64,000 nucleotides of DNA from UBA11524 sp045132495 (GCA_045132495.1 JBGUSK010000093.1:1-64000), one strand, 5' to 3'; positions 42,183 through 51,868 are shown, counted from the stretch's first letter. Program-made: numbers and translations. Notes: a model not told the origin generated them from the letters alone.

Positions 42183-42440
42183 TTACAGGTTGGCGGTGAG
42201 GAATGCCTGAAGCTCAGCCGCAGCCTTCTCTTCATCAGCGCCCTCGATGGTAATGGTCAGCTCCATGCCCTGCTTGGCAGCCAGCCGCATCAGCGCCATG
42301 AGGCGCTTGGCGTCGGCGGTGCCGGTGGGGGCGGTCACGGTGATCTTGGAAGCAAAGGGTGCAACCGCCTTCACCAGCATGCCGGCGGGACGGGCATGCA
42401 TGCCCAGGGGATCGTTAATGACGTGCTTGATCTCTTTCAT
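42183..42440 (-). CDS. ptsH: HPr phosphocarrier with Arg46 instead of Ser46
   Basis: An 85-residue protein. His15 in LGMHARPAG is the EI phosphorylation site. Position 46, normally the Ser in AKSIMGVM used by HPr kinase in Bacillota, is Arg here (AKRLMALM). This copy therefore cannot form HPr-Ser-P, so CcpA-type catabolite control through it is unlikely. It sits between ptsI and the EIICB gene, and probably serves this PTS. Confidence 0.93.
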   Translation of the reverse strand: MKEIKHVINDPLGMHARPAGMLVKAVAPFASKITVTAPTGTADAKRLMALMRLAAKQGMELTITIEGADEEKAAAELQAFLTANL

Positions 42441-42470
42441 TGGAATCTACCTCACTTTCGTGATAATTAG

Positions 42471-44084
42471 TTAAACATCGGACTCACAGACCAGCTTCCT
42501 GGATTCCAGGACGCGGCCTGCGGCCATGCTCAGCTCGGTATAGCCCATCTCGATGAACTTTTCCTGCATCTTGGGATCAGCGCCCAGTTCACCGCAGATG
42601 CCAGCCCAGATGCCGTTGTCATTGGCGGCTTTGGCGATATGGGCCAGCAGCGCCAGCAGCGCGGGATGGTAGGGATCATAGAACTCGCCCAGCTTGGCGT
42701 TCTGACGGTCCACCGCCAGGGTGTACTGGGTCAGATCGTTGGTGCCGACGGAGAAGAAGGCAGCCTCCTTGGCCAGTTCGTTGGCCAGGACGGCGGCAGC
42801 GGGGGTTTCCACCATCACGCCGATGGGCACATCCTTGGTGGGATAGCCCTCGTCCTCCAATTCCTTGCGGACCTTGGCGCACAGTGCCTTGGCTGCCTTC
42901 AGCTCCCAGACGGATGCGACCATGGGGAACATCACATGCAGATTGCCATAGGCGGACGCACGATAGATAGCCCTCAGCTGGGGGCGGAAGATCTCTTCAT
43001 TGGTCAGGCAGATGCGCAGGCCGCGCAGGCCCAGCGCAGGATTCTCCTCTGCCTCAAGGCCGAGGTAGCTGACCTGCTTATCCGCGCCGATATCCAGCGT
43101 GCGGATCACGACGGGACGATGCCCCATGACTTCAGCAACCTGCTTGTAGGCCGCGTACAGCTCGTCCTCAGTGGGGAGGGAATCGCGGCCCAGATAAAGG
43201 AACTCGCTGCGCATCAGGCCAACGCCCTCAGCGTCCGCCTTGATGGCGTCCACGGCGTCCTCAGGGCAGCCGATGTTGGCCACCAGTAGCACCTTCTTGC
43301 CGGACTTGGTGATGCTTTCCTTGCCGCGGTAGGCCTCCAGGGCGTTCCGGGCTGCGGCTGCTTCGGACTGCTTGACCTTGAGCATTGCCAGGGTTTCCTC
43401 GTCCGGGTCGGCATACCAGGTGCCGGTGAAGCCATCCACTGCAAGTATTTTGCAGCCTTCCGCCGCTTCAAAGGTGATGTCGGACTGAACCAGGGAAGGG
43501 ATGTTCAGCGTTCTTGCCAAAATAGCGGTATGGCTGGAGGAAGAACCTTGACGGGTGACAAAAGCCATGATCCGCTCGCGGGGCAGCTGAATGGTCTCGC
43601 TGGGGGCGAGGTCTTCGGCGACCAGGAGGAAGGAGCCCTCCGGCAGCTGGAAGCCGGTGTTGCCGCAGAGGATATCGTAGAGCCGGTGAGACATGTCCCG
43701 GATATCGGCACTGCGGGCATTCATGTACTCATCATCCATGGCGGCAAACACCTGAGCGAAGTCTTCGCCGGTATCCAGCGCTGCAATCGCAGCAGCCGAA
43801 CCGCCCTCGATGGCCAGGTTCACGCCGTCCAGATAGTCCAGGTCGTCCAGCATCAGCAGCTGAACCTCCACAATGGCAGCCTGCTCTTCGCCAATCTCCG
43901 CCTTTGCCTTTTCAAACAGGACGGTCAGCTGCTCGCGGGCAGTTTCCAGCGCGGCATTGAACTTGGCCTTCTCCACGGCAGGATCGCCGGAGGAAACAGG
44001 CAGCGTACGCTGTGCCTTGCGGTACACGACCGCAGGTCCAATGGCTACGCCGGGGAATACCGGCAAACCAATACCTTTCTTCAT
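42471..44084 (-). CDS. ptsI: PTS Enzyme I
   Basis: A 537-residue protein, a little shorter than the usual ~570. It moves phosphate from PEP to HPr. The active His lies in GSSSSHTAILARTL. The PEP-binding domain shows GVGLMRSEFLY, LGLRGLRICL, FPMVASVWEL, GVMVETPAA, FSVGTNDLTQYTLAVDR and GICGELGAD. Ten bases separate it from the EIIA gene upstream, so the order is EIIA-EI-HPr-EIICB in one operon. Confidence 0.96.
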   Translation of the reverse strand: MKKGIGLPVFPGVAIGPAVVYRKAQRTLPVSSGDPAVEKAKFNAALETAREQLTVLFEKAKAEIGEEQAAIVEVQLLMLDDLDYLDGVNLAIEGGSAAAIAALDTGEDFAQVFAAMDDEYMNARSADIRDMSHRLYDILCGNTGFQLPEGSFLLVAEDLAPSETIQLPRERIMAFVTRQGSSSSHTAILARTLNIPSLVQSDITFEAAEGCKILAVDGFTGTWYADPDEETLAMLKVKQSEAAAARNALEAYRGKESITKSGKKVLLVANIGCPEDAVDAIKADAEGVGLMRSEFLYLGRDSLPTEDELYAAYKQVAEVMGHRPVVIRTLDIGADKQVSYLGLEAEENPALGLRGLRICLTNEEIFRPQLRAIYRASAYGNLHVMFPMVASVWELKAAKALCAKVRKELEDEGYPTKDVPIGVMVETPAAAVLANELAKEAAFFSVGTNDLTQYTLAVDRQNAKLGEFYDPYHPALLALLAHIAKAANDNGIWAGICGELGADPKMQEKFIEMGYTELSMAAGRVLESRKLVCESDV

Positions 44085-44094
44085 AGGCCGCTCC

Positions 44095-44598
44095 TTACTT
44101 CGCCAGCTCGATGACCACGTCAGCGTTGGTCACATTCTTGCCCACGTGGGTGTTGAAGGTGGAATAGGCGTCCGTGTTGCAGATCACCATGGGGGTGATG
44201 ATGGGCAGACCGGCTGCCTTGATGGCCTCCAGATCGGCTTCGATCAGCAGCTGGCCCTTCTTGACCTTATCGCCGTCCTTCACATGTACGGTGAAGGGCT
44301 TGCCCTCCAGGCCGACGGTTTCCAGGCCCACATGGATCAGGATTTCCGCACCGCAGTCTGCAACCAGGCTGACCGCGTGGCCAGTGGCGAACATCATGTC
44401 CACCGTGGCGTCACAGGGGGCGTAGACCTTGCCCTCTGCCGGATCGATGGCAATGCCGTTGCCCAGCATGCCCTCAGCGAAAGTGGGGTCTGGCACTTCG
44501 GAAATCGCCACGGCTTTGCCAGCCATAGGCGCGCAGAATTCATCCATGTTCTTGCCGAACAGCTTTTTCAAAAATCCCATATTAAACAACCTTTCCAT
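44095..44598 (-). CDS. crr: PTS EIIA, glucose type
   Basis: A 167-residue protein. ATG 44598 is chosen since GGGAGGAG is eight bases upstream; ATG 44580 has only AAAGG. EIIA-glc features: GNGIAIDP, VYAPCDATV, ILIHVGLETVGLEG (phospho-His), FTVHVKDGDKVKKGQLL. It is the first gene of the PTS operon and passes phosphate from HPr to EIICB. Confidence 0.94.
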   Translation of the reverse strand: MERLFNMGFLKKLFGKNMDEFCAPMAGKAVAISEVPDPTFAEGMLGNGIAIDPAEGKVYAPCDATVDMMFATGHAVSLVADCGAEILIHVGLETVGLEGKPFTVHVKDGDKVKKGQLLIEADLEAIKAAGLPIITPMVICNTDAYSTFNTHVGKNVTNADVVIELAK

Positions 44599-44651
44599 AT
44601 AGCCGCACTCCTCCCGTTGAAGAAGAATATGAACGGCATTTCTATAAACAT

Positions 44652-44680
44652 AGAGTATCAAATTTTTGATGAGATGTCAA
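44652..44680 (-). promoter_or_regulatory. Promoter of PTS operon with inner inverted repeat
   Basis: On the minus strand TTGACA, a 17-base spacer and TACTCT. The spacer contains ATCAAA-N2-TTTGAT (44657-44670), a candidate operator for a local regulator. No regulator gene was recognised next to it. Confidence 0.7.
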
Positions 44681-44832
44681 TCCGTGACGGGGAAAATATA
44701 CGGATTTTCACTGGTTTTTTCTTGCAAAACGTACATCCTAAAAAATAAATCTTGTAAAAAATGAAATAAGGACATCATTTTTGTACAACACATCGTCGAT
44801 TTGTGGTATACTAATAAAAAGGAGGAACAAAC

Positions 44833-45759
44833 ATGAAACGCATTTTGGATTGTCAAAGCTCTGATTTCCTTCGTATGTCCCGTCAGGAACTGCTGGACGC
44901 GATTGCAGGAAGCGAGGGCCGTACTGTTGCCTGTGAAACAATCGGAGCGATCATGCCCATGCTTGGTGATGTTACCAACGCGGAATTTGCCGCTGCCATG
45001 GGCGCAGATATTCTCCTGCTGAACATGTTTGATGTTCAGCACCCTGTTATTCAGGGATTGCCGAAGACGGCGCCGGAGGAAGTGATCCACAAGCTGAAGG
45101 AACTGACTGGCCGCCCTATCGGCATCAACCTGGAGCCGGTGGAGCAGGTGCTGTCCTCCGAGGACCCGGACGAAAACATGTGGGCCATGACCAGTGGCAG
45201 AAAGGCCACCCTTGAGAATGCCCGCAAGGCTGCTGATATGGGCGTAAACTTCATCCTGCTGACGGGGAATCCGGGCATCGGCGTTACCAACGCCGCAATT
45301 GAACAGACGCTTCGGCTGTACAAGCGGGAGCTCGGCGACAGGCTGATCCTGGCGGCTGGCAAGATGCATGCCTCCGGCATTATGACGGAAGGAGCGGAAA
45401 GGATCATCACCGAGGAGGACATCACCGCCTTTGCGCAAGCCGGTGCGGATATCATTTTGCTGCCTGCCCCGGGCACCGTCCCTGGGATCACGGTGGAGTA
45501 TGTTCGCGGGCTGGTCAACCATGCTCATCACTTGGGATGCCTGACGATCACGGCCATCGGTACATCCCAGGAGGGAGCTGATGTTGCCACGATCCGCCAG
45601 ATTGCCCTGATGTGCAAAATGACTGGAACTGATATCCATCATCTGGGAGACGCCGGATATGGCGGCATAGCTCTGCCTGAGAACATTCAGGCGTATTCCA
45701 TTGCCATCCGTGGTATCCGGCATACCTATCGGCGTATGGCTGCCTCCATCAACCGATAA
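44833..45759 (+). CDS. TIM-barrel protein, DUF7916 (PEP phosphonomutase-like)
   Basis: A 308-residue protein with GGAGG before ATG 44833. It resembles proteins often listed as PEP-phosphonomutase-related: MKRILDCQSSDFLRMSRQELLDAI at the start, then RTVACETIG, ADILLLNMFDV, GINLEPVE, FILLTGNPG and LLPAPGTVPGI. It is divergent from the PTS operon and sometimes linked with PTS genes elsewhere, so a role in sugar or phospho-compound metabolism is plausible. Its reaction is unknown. A TATACT -10-like box lies close upstream. Confidence 0.7.
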   Translation: MKRILDCQSSDFLRMSRQELLDAIAGSEGRTVACETIGAIMPMLGDVTNAEFAAAMGADILLLNMFDVQHPVIQGLPKTAPEEVIHKLKELTGRPIGINLEPVEQVLSSEDPDENMWAMTSGRKATLENARKAADMGVNFILLTGNPGIGVTNAAIEQTLRLYKRELGDRLILAAGKMHASGIMTEGAERIITEEDITAFAQAGADIILLPAPGTVPGITVEYVRGLVNHAHHLGCLTITAIGTSQEGADVATIRQIALMCKMTGTDIHHLGDAGYGGIALPENIQAYSIAIRGIRHTYRRMAASINR

Positions 45760-45788
45760 ACAAATACAGCATCCTTGCAAAATGATGA

Positions 45789-45827
45789 AATCCCCCTGTG
45801 CAGCTCAAAACACTGCAGAGGGGGATG
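45789..45827. terminator. Bidirectional hairpin between convergent genes
   Basis: ATCCCCCTGTGCAG pairs with CTGCAGAGGGGGAT except at one position, around a 9-base loop. T-tracts are weak on both sides. Confidence 0.6.
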
Positions 45828-45877
45828 CTTCATGATCTCGTTGGGGATTGCCGATCAAAAGTGTATCGGGGCGAGGT

Positions 45878-48295
45878 TTATTCAGAGAAGATGGAAGCGG
45901 GACGGTCATCGTTTTCATCATCGCGATCGCGGCGGAAGAGTCCCTGCAGCCAGTCCCCGAAGGTGGACGGCCGCTCCACCCTGGCCACCTGTACGCTTTG
46001 CTTGCCCTCCAGAAGGATTCCGTTGTCCAGCAGCTCGGCGTGAACCGGGATGACGCGATAGGTATAGGTGACGCCGTCCCGGGCCCTTTCATCTGTGAAG
46101 TAAAGGGTCTGACCGGCATCGGCACGCAGCTCGGTAAGGATGAAGCTCTCGCCGATTGCATCGCGCTGGATGCGATAGACGGCTGCGTCACTGGCGGTGA
46201 TGACCAGCTGAGGCTGGCCGTTTCCATCGTGGGTGACGTAGAAGGAGCGTGCCGAAGAGGGCGGTTGCCACACATCGGACTTTTTCGTGGGCTGCGTGCC
46301 TTCGATGAAGATTTCTTTCATCTTATATGAATCCGGAGTGAGGGAGGTGGCCAGCATGGGCTCGCCCCGCCATTCGATGGCCTTCTTGTCCAGGGTGACG
46401 GAAACAAGGCCGCCGGGGCTGGAGAAGGTGGGCTTCTTCCTGTCTGTATACCAGGCTTTGAGGAAATTACGGGCCAGCGACGCTGGATTTGTGCCGCCGG
46501 ATACGCTGTTGGACAGGCGGTGCGCGTCATCCGGTTCATCATAGCCCATCCAGACCGCTACGGACAGATTGGCGGTATAGGCGTTCATCCAGGCGTCCCG
46601 GTTGCCGCCGCCCACCATGTTGACCGTGCCGGTTTTGCCGGCGACCTGGACGCCTGCGCTGTTCAGCCGTGTGCCAGTGCCGGAGGAGATGACAGTTCGC
46701 ATCAGGTCGGTCAGCAGGTAAGCGTTCTGCGGGGAAAGAACCCGGGTGCCGCTGTCCTGATGCTGGTAGATCACCAAGCCGCTGCGGTCGGTGATCTTTT
46801 CGATAAAATAGGGGGCGTAGAAAGTTCCGCCGTTGGCGAAAGGAGAGTAAGCTGCCGCCATCTGGACGGGGGATGCACCGTAGGTCATGCTGCCCAGCGC
46901 CAGGGAAAGGTTCCAGTCCCGGTCATCCAGCTCGATGCCCACAGCGGTCAGGTAACGTCGGGCTGTACCAACGCCGATGGACTCGATGATCTTCACGGCG
47001 GGGATATTCAGGCTGTTTTTCAGCGCAGCGCGCAGGGTGACGTTGCCGTAGTATGCATTGCCTGCGTTGCGGGGCTTGTAGGTGCCGAAGGCTGTGGGTT
47101 CATCCAGGATGACGGAGGCAGCTGTCCATCCGGCATATTCGATGGCGGGGGCGTATACGGAAAGCGGTTTGAGCGCGCTGCCGGGCTGACGGCGCAGATG
47201 TGTCGCCCGGTTGAGACCACGGCGGGTTTCGTACTGCCGCCCGCCGACGATGGCACGGACAGCTCCCGTTGCATTGTCCACCGCAGCTGCGGCTGCCTGT
47301 ACCGGCGTGCCGTCCTTGGCATTTGCGGGGAAAACGGAGGTGGTTTCGAACTGCTTGTCCATTACGCGCTGCATGGCAGGATCGAGAGTGGTATCAATGC
47401 GGTAGCCGCCTGCCAGCAGCATCTCGGCGGATACATCCAATTGAAGCTCCGCCTCGTCCAGCACAGCGTCCACGAACCAGCCGTATTCAGTCTGCACAGC
47501 AGCCGACCGGACAGGCGTGAGGGCTTCCTGCAGGGCTGCGTCATGCTGCTCCTGGGTCAGCATGCCTTCGGAGAGCATCACGCCCAGGATATATTCGCGT
47601 CGTTCCTTGTTGTTTTCGGGGGAAGACTGGATGCTGTATGCGGAAGGTGCCTTGATGGCTGCAGCCAGTGCAGCCGCCTGGGCGGGGGAGAGCTCGGCAG
47701 CATCCACGCCAAAGGTGACATCTGCCGCGGCCTGGATGCCATAGGCGCCCTGACCGAAGTAAATGTAGTTGAGGTAAAGGTCAAGGATCTGTTCCTTGGT
47801 ATAGACTCGCTCCATTTGCAGCGCCAGCCAGACCTCCTCCAGCTTGCGGGCGATGGTCTTCTGGCTTGACAGATGGGAGAGCTTCACCAGCTGCTGGGTG
47901 ATGGTAGAGGCGCCCTGATCGAATCCGCCTGCACGGACGTTTGAGACCACCGCGCCGAGAATGCGGGTCACGTCGAAGCCGGGGTGCTTGTAAAAGCGCA
48001 GATCCTCCGCAGCGAGAAAGGCGTCCAGCACATGCCGGGGAAGTGTGCTTGTGTCGATAACGGTGCGGTTTTCCCTACCCACGAGGGTTGTGACGTAATT
48101 ACCATCCTTGTCGTAGATCGCGCCGGTCTGAGCGAGATTGGTGAGTTTGCCCGGGTCAAGGGTTTGCCAGGATGCTACATTGAATTCACTGTATCCCCAC
48201 AGGGCTGTGCCTGCAATCAGTGAGAGGGCGATCACCCACAATACCGGCTGAAGCCACCGACGAAATCCCACACCCATCAACCTCCTTTTGTTCAT
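45878..48295 (-). CDS. Class A penicillin-binding protein (PBP1A-like)
   Basis: A protein of about 805 residues. ATG 48295 (GGGGGA upstream) and ATG 48277 (AGGAGG, tight spacing) are both possible. After a cytoplasmic basic stretch and one transmembrane helix, the glycosyltransferase domain shows EDLRFYKHPGFD, QGASTITQQLVK and LYLNYIYFGQGAYGIQ. The transpeptidase has the SxxK Ser in RQPGSALKPL and the KTG motif in AGKTGTVN. A C-terminal fibronectin-like segment (TYTYRVIPVHAEL) and an acidic tail follow. It builds peptidoglycan. Confidence 0.93.
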   Translation of the reverse strand: MNKRRLMGVGFRRWLQPVLWVIALSLIAGTALWGYSEFNVASWQTLDPGKLTNLAQTGAIYDKDGNYVTTLVGRENRTVIDTSTLPRHVLDAFLAAEDLRFYKHPGFDVTRILGAVVSNVRAGGFDQGASTITQQLVKLSHLSSQKTIARKLEEVWLALQMERVYTKEQILDLYLNYIYFGQGAYGIQAAADVTFGVDAAELSPAQAAALAAAIKAPSAYSIQSSPENNKERREYILGVMLSEGMLTQEQHDAALQEALTPVRSAAVQTEYGWFVDAVLDEAELQLDVSAEMLLAGGYRIDTTLDPAMQRVMDKQFETTSVFPANAKDGTPVQAAAAAVDNATGAVRAIVGGRQYETRRGLNRATHLRRQPGSALKPLSVYAPAIEYAGWTAASVILDEPTAFGTYKPRNAGNAYYGNVTLRAALKNSLNIPAVKIIESIGVGTARRYLTAVGIELDDRDWNLSLALGSMTYGASPVQMAAAYSPFANGGTFYAPYFIEKITDRSGLVIYQHQDSGTRVLSPQNAYLLTDLMRTVISSGTGTRLNSAGVQVAGKTGTVNMVGGGNRDAWMNAYTANLSVAVWMGYDEPDDAHRLSNSVSGGTNPASLARNFLKAWYTDRKKPTFSSPGGLVSVTLDKKAIEWRGEPMLATSLTPDSYKMKEIFIEGTQPTKKSDVWQPPSSARSFYVTHDGNGQPQLVITASDAAVYRIQRDAIGESFILTELRADAGQTLYFTDERARDGVTYTYRVIPVHAELLDNGILLEGKQSVQVARVERPSTFGDWLQGLFRRDRDDENDDRPASIFSE

Positions 48296-48397
48296 CAGCG
48301 TCCCCCAAAATGGTGGGAAACATGCAAATTCAGCCCCCGGAAGGAAAAACCAGCAAAAGAAATTCAAATGAAAACGTTTTCTTTTTGCATTCGGGGC

Positions 48398-48426
48398 TGG
48401 TCAAAAGGGGAAAAATCGGCTATAAT
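48398..48426 (+). promoter_or_regulatory. Promoter of solute-binding protein gene
   Basis: TGGTCA, a 17-base spacer and a perfect TATAAT, 55 bases upstream of ATG 48481. The -35 box is weak. Confidence 0.6.
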
Positions 48427-48480
48427 GATATGAAACCATTCGGTGGGTCTTTTGGCCTGCCATCATATCGGAGGAAAGCA

Positions 48481-49989
48481 ATGCGAAAGCTTTTATGCAT
48501 GATGCTGACCCTGATCCTCACCTGTGCGATGGCTCCCGGCGCTTATGCTGCGGAAGGCTTCACCATTGCCGGTTATGATCATGAGGAAACGGGCCATGTG
48601 TGGACGGAGAACCTTTTCTTTCAGCGCATGGAGGAAAGGACGGGCGTTCATCTTGAATTTGCTCAGTACATGACTGAGGCCTCCTGGCAGGCGGCGAAGG
48701 ATCAGATGCTTGCTGGGACGATCGGGCTGCCCGATGCGCTGTTCAAGGCAGATATGTCCACCCAGGAGACCATGAAGTGGCTTGAGGCCGGGAAGATCAT
48801 TGATCTCAAGCCCTATTTGGAGGAGTATGCCCCCAATCTGTGGGCGCTGCTGCAGGCGCATCCGGAATGGCTGGAAGCGGTGACGCTTCCTACGGGTGAA
48901 ATCGCTGCGCTGCCTGCGATTGACGAATTGCAGTTCAACAATGCCATGTGGATCAATGCCACCTGGCTGAGCCGTGCGGGCCTCAGCATCCCCACTACGG
49001 CAGAGGAGCTGGTGAATGTTCTGCGCGTCTTCCGGGACCGAGACATGAACGGCAACGGCAAGCGGGATGATGAGATCCCGCTGACCTTCTCCAGCCTGTG
49101 GGACCTGCGCTTCCTGGGCCATGCCTTCGGCATCAATGCCAATGATTACTACATCACCATGGATGAATCCGGCAAGGTGAGCGAGGTGCTCACCAGCGAC
49201 GCTAACCGCGCTTTCCTCACCTGGCTGCATCAGCTGTGGGAGGAAGGACTGCTGGATGAAAGTGGCTTCAGCGGCCTGCGCGACCTCAGCGCAGGCAAGG
49301 AAGAGGATTCCCCGATCGTGTACGGCATGATGTTCTCCTCCACGCCGATTGAACTGCTGCATGCCTCTGCGATCAAAGAATACGCACTTCTGGAGCCGCT
49401 TGAATTTGAAGGAAAGCAAATGTACCGCGACCTGACGGGTGACGTCATCCGCGGCACCTTTGCCATCACATCTGCCTGCGATGATCCGGCGACGATGGTC
49501 AGGTGGGTGGACTACCTCTACTCCGAGGAAGGTTTCATCCTTGCTGAGGCGGGCGAAGAAGGGGAGGAGTACTCCTGGAACGACGATGGCACTTGGCTGT
49601 GGGAAACCACCTCCGAGGCCCTTGTCAACACAGTTCTGCCTGCTGCGACGCTGCGTTCCGGGATCACTATGCCTGGCTATGCTTCCCTTGACTTTCAGCA
49701 AAAGATTGATGATGCAGCGACTGTACAGGTGGTCAGCAACCTGATTCAGCTCAAGCGCATCGACAGCTTGCCTTACCCGATGGTTTATCTGACAAACGAA
49801 CAGCAGGCCCGGGTGGATGAACTGATCTTGAGCATCGGCAAGTACGCCGAATACCAAATGGTTTGGTTCATCGTCGGGGATGTGGAGCTGAACGACGAAA
49901 CCTGGGCGGAGTTCTGCCAGCAGGTCAAGGCCCTCGGCGTGGACGAAATGGTCGAAATCTGGCAGACTGCTGCCGATCAGCAGAAATAA
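48481..49989 (+). CDS. Secreted family-1-type solute-binding protein
   Basis: A 502-residue protein with CGGAGGAAA before the start. The signal peptide covers about residues 1-22 (LLCMMLTLILTCAMAPGAYAAE). There is no lipobox Cys, which is unusual for a Gram-positive binding protein. The fold follows family-1 binding proteins: NLFFQRMEERTGVHLEF, PDALFKADMS, LPAIDELQFNNAMWINATWL, and FRDRDMNGNGKRDDEIPLTF with a calcium-like acidic loop. No permease is adjacent. The galactokinase gene follows by 43 bases, so a galactose-containing ligand is possible. Confidence 0.8.
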   Translation: MRKLLCMMLTLILTCAMAPGAYAAEGFTIAGYDHEETGHVWTENLFFQRMEERTGVHLEFAQYMTEASWQAAKDQMLAGTIGLPDALFKADMSTQETMKWLEAGKIIDLKPYLEEYAPNLWALLQAHPEWLEAVTLPTGEIAALPAIDELQFNNAMWINATWLSRAGLSIPTTAEELVNVLRVFRDRDMNGNGKRDDEIPLTFSSLWDLRFLGHAFGINANDYYITMDESGKVSEVLTSDANRAFLTWLHQLWEEGLLDESGFSGLRDLSAGKEEDSPIVYGMMFSSTPIELLHASAIKEYALLEPLEFEGKQMYRDLTGDVIRGTFAITSACDDPATMVRWVDYLYSEEGFILAEAGEEGEEYSWNDDGTWLWETTSEALVNTVLPAATLRSGITMPGYASLDFQQKIDDAATVQVVSNLIQLKRIDSLPYPMVYLTNEQQARVDELILSIGKYAEYQMVWFIVGDVELNDETWAEFCQQVKALGVDEMVEIWQTAADQQK

Positions 49990-50032
49990 TTGCGATTTTA
50001 CAGATAAAGAATTGGAAGGACGGAATTACACC

Positions 50033-51319
50033 ATGAACCAGTATGCGAACATGATCCGCAGCCTCAAGTCTCCCGAGGGGATGCAGCGCCTGATGCACCT
50101 GTACGGTGACCGGGATGGCATGCTCGTTGAGCAGACTGCCCGCTACACCGGCATCCTCAAGCGCCACGAGGAGCTCTTCCACGAGACTGAGCAGGAAGTG
50201 ATGCTGATCAGCGCTCCTGGCCGCACTGAAATCGGCGGCAACCATACCGACCACAATCGTGGCCGCGTGCTGGCTGCAGCGGTTAATCTGGACACCCTGT
50301 CCGCCGTGTCTGCCCGTAATGACATGGAAGTGCATGTCTACTCCGACGGATATGCCCCTGTGGTGCTGAATCTGGACATACTGGATGTCGTGGAGGCGGA
50401 AAAGGGCACGACAGCATCCTTGATCCGCGGCGTGGCGGCCCGTATGAAGGAACTGGGTTATAAGATCGGTGGCTTCAATGCGGCGGTCACTTCCTCCGTG
50501 GCCTCTGGTTCCGGCCTATCCTCTTCTGCGGCCTTCGAGGTCATGGTCTGCGCCATCCTGGATCAGCTGTACAATGGCTTCTGTATTGACTTCATCACCC
50601 GTGCGAAGATATCCCAGTATGCCGAGAACGTCTACTTCGGCAAGCCCAGCGGATTGCTGGATCAGATGGCTTCCTCTGCCGGCGGTCTGGTGACGGTGGA
50701 CTTCCGCAACGACGATCCCGAGGTTCGCGCAATGAACTTCGACTTTGCCAAGTACGGCTACGCGCTGGTGGTGGTCGCGACGGGCGGTTCCCATGCTGAC
50801 CTGACCGACGACTACGCCGCCATTCCTGCTGAGATGAAGCAGGTGGCTGGCCTGCTGGGCGAGCCCTGGCTGCGCCGTGTGCGTCCCGAGGAGTTCTACC
50901 AGGCGATGCCCAAGCTGCGCGGCAAGGTGAGCGATCGTGCTCTGATGCGTGCGATGCACTTCTTCGAGGAGGATGAGCGCGTGGTGCGTCAGGTGTCCGC
51001 GCTGGATCGCAACGACCTGTTCGCCTTCATGTGGGAGATCATCTGCTCCGGACGTTCTTCCTACATGTATCTGCAGAATGTGTATGCGCACAATGATGAC
51101 CAGAGCCTGTCTCTGGCGCTGGCGATGGCGGAGCACCTGCTGAACGACAAGGATGGCGCATGGCGCATCCATGGCGGCGGCTTCGCGGGTACGACGCTGA
51201 ACTTTGTGCCTGCAGGCGAGCTGAAGCATTTCATCGAGACGATGGAGAATGCCTTTGGTGAGCATTGCTGTCATGTGCTGGACATCCGTCCGGAAGGCCC
51301 CGCCGTGGTCAAGCTGTAA
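50033..51319 (+). CDS. galK: Galactokinase (GHMP family)
   Basis: A 428-residue protein with GGAAGG before ATG 50033. The galactokinase signature appears as APGRTEIGGNHTDHNRGRVL, the ATP-binding loop as SSVASGSGLSSSAAFEV, and the third GHMP motif as HGGGFAGTTLNFV. It phosphorylates galactose or a related sugar. The protein is longer than usual, with an N-terminal extension of ~55 residues before APGR, a form common in Clostridia. Confidence 0.88.
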   Translation: MNQYANMIRSLKSPEGMQRLMHLYGDRDGMLVEQTARYTGILKRHEELFHETEQEVMLISAPGRTEIGGNHTDHNRGRVLAAAVNLDTLSAVSARNDMEVHVYSDGYAPVVLNLDILDVVEAEKGTTASLIRGVAARMKELGYKIGGFNAAVTSSVASGSGLSSSAAFEVMVCAILDQLYNGFCIDFITRAKISQYAENVYFGKPSGLLDQMASSAGGLVTVDFRNDDPEVRAMNFDFAKYGYALVVVATGGSHADLTDDYAAIPAEMKQVAGLLGEPWLRRVRPEEFYQAMPKLRGKVSDRALMRAMHFFEEDERVVRQVSALDRNDLFAFMWEIICSGRSSYMYLQNVYAHNDDQSLSLALAMAEHLLNDKDGAWRIHGGGFAGTTLNFVPAGELKHFIETMENAFGEHCCHVLDIRPEGPAVVKL

Positions 51320-51350
51320 AGACAACCAACAAGGAACGGAAAAATGGGTT

Positions 51351-51408
51351 AAGGGCCTAAGGCCCTTACGGGGTGCAGGGCCGCGGAGACCCTGCCCGCC
51401 GGAGGCCC
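51351..51408. repeat. GC-rich intergenic palindromic element
   Basis: A near-perfect 17-base palindrome (AAGGGCCTAAGGCCCTT) is followed by GCAGGG-N9-CCCTGC and CCGCCGGAGGC. Sequences of this style recur as intergenic repeats in many clostridial genomes. Only one copy is seen in this window. Confidence 0.45.
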
Positions 51409-51531
51409 CACGCCGCAGCGTGAAAACGCCCGACGCGCCTTTCGCGGAATCTCTGATTCCGCCGAAACAGCTCACCCAGCCCCAAAAGTAAAGTCTCTCC
51501 CGCCCAAAACACAACGCGAACAATCCCCATA

Positions 51532-51560
51532 TTGACACAACCATCCGCCTGTGCTATGAT
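51532..51560 (+). promoter_or_regulatory. Promoter of the FMN riboswitch-ribU unit
   Basis: A perfect TTGACA, a 17-base spacer and TATGAT. It starts transcription about 45 bases before the aptamer. Confidence 0.85.
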
Positions 51561-51613
51561 AAAAGCGCAGGCGGATTTCTGTCTGCATACAAAACTGCAC
51601 AAGCCACTTGAAG

Positions 51614-51756
51614 CTTCTTCGGGGCAGGGTGAAAATCCCTACCGGCGGTAAAGCCCGCGAACGGACAGAGACGATTCCAAATGGAAATCGGATAAAGTCC
51701 GCCGACCCGGTGTGATTCCGGGGCCGACAGTTATAGTCTGGATGAGAGAAGGAAGC
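51614..51756 (+). promoter_or_regulatory. FMN riboswitch (RFN element)
   Basis: The conserved aptamer core is present: CGGGGCAGGGTGAAAATCCC, CCGGCGGTAAAGCCCGCGA, CCGGTGTGATTCCGGGGCC and GACAGT...AGTCTGGATGAGAGAA. It precedes ribU, the riboflavin transporter. A hairpin of GCCCC...GGGGGGC type before the start (about 51,810-51,842) may form the expression platform, shutting off the gene when FMN is plentiful. Confidence 0.96.
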
Positions 51757-51868
51757 GGCGAGGATCGTTCATATATCCTGTGCCATTACAGGAAAGACGA
51801 AATCTCCTGCCCCTCGATAAGCGAACCTGCTTCGGGGGGCTGTGCGCATTTTAAGGAGGCTTGTTACC

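Noticed and set aside
40402..42210. Long open frame antisense to the PTS EIICB gene
   Set aside because: It is low-complexity (Gly, Asp, His, Gln rich), as expected for an antisense shadow of a membrane protein gene.
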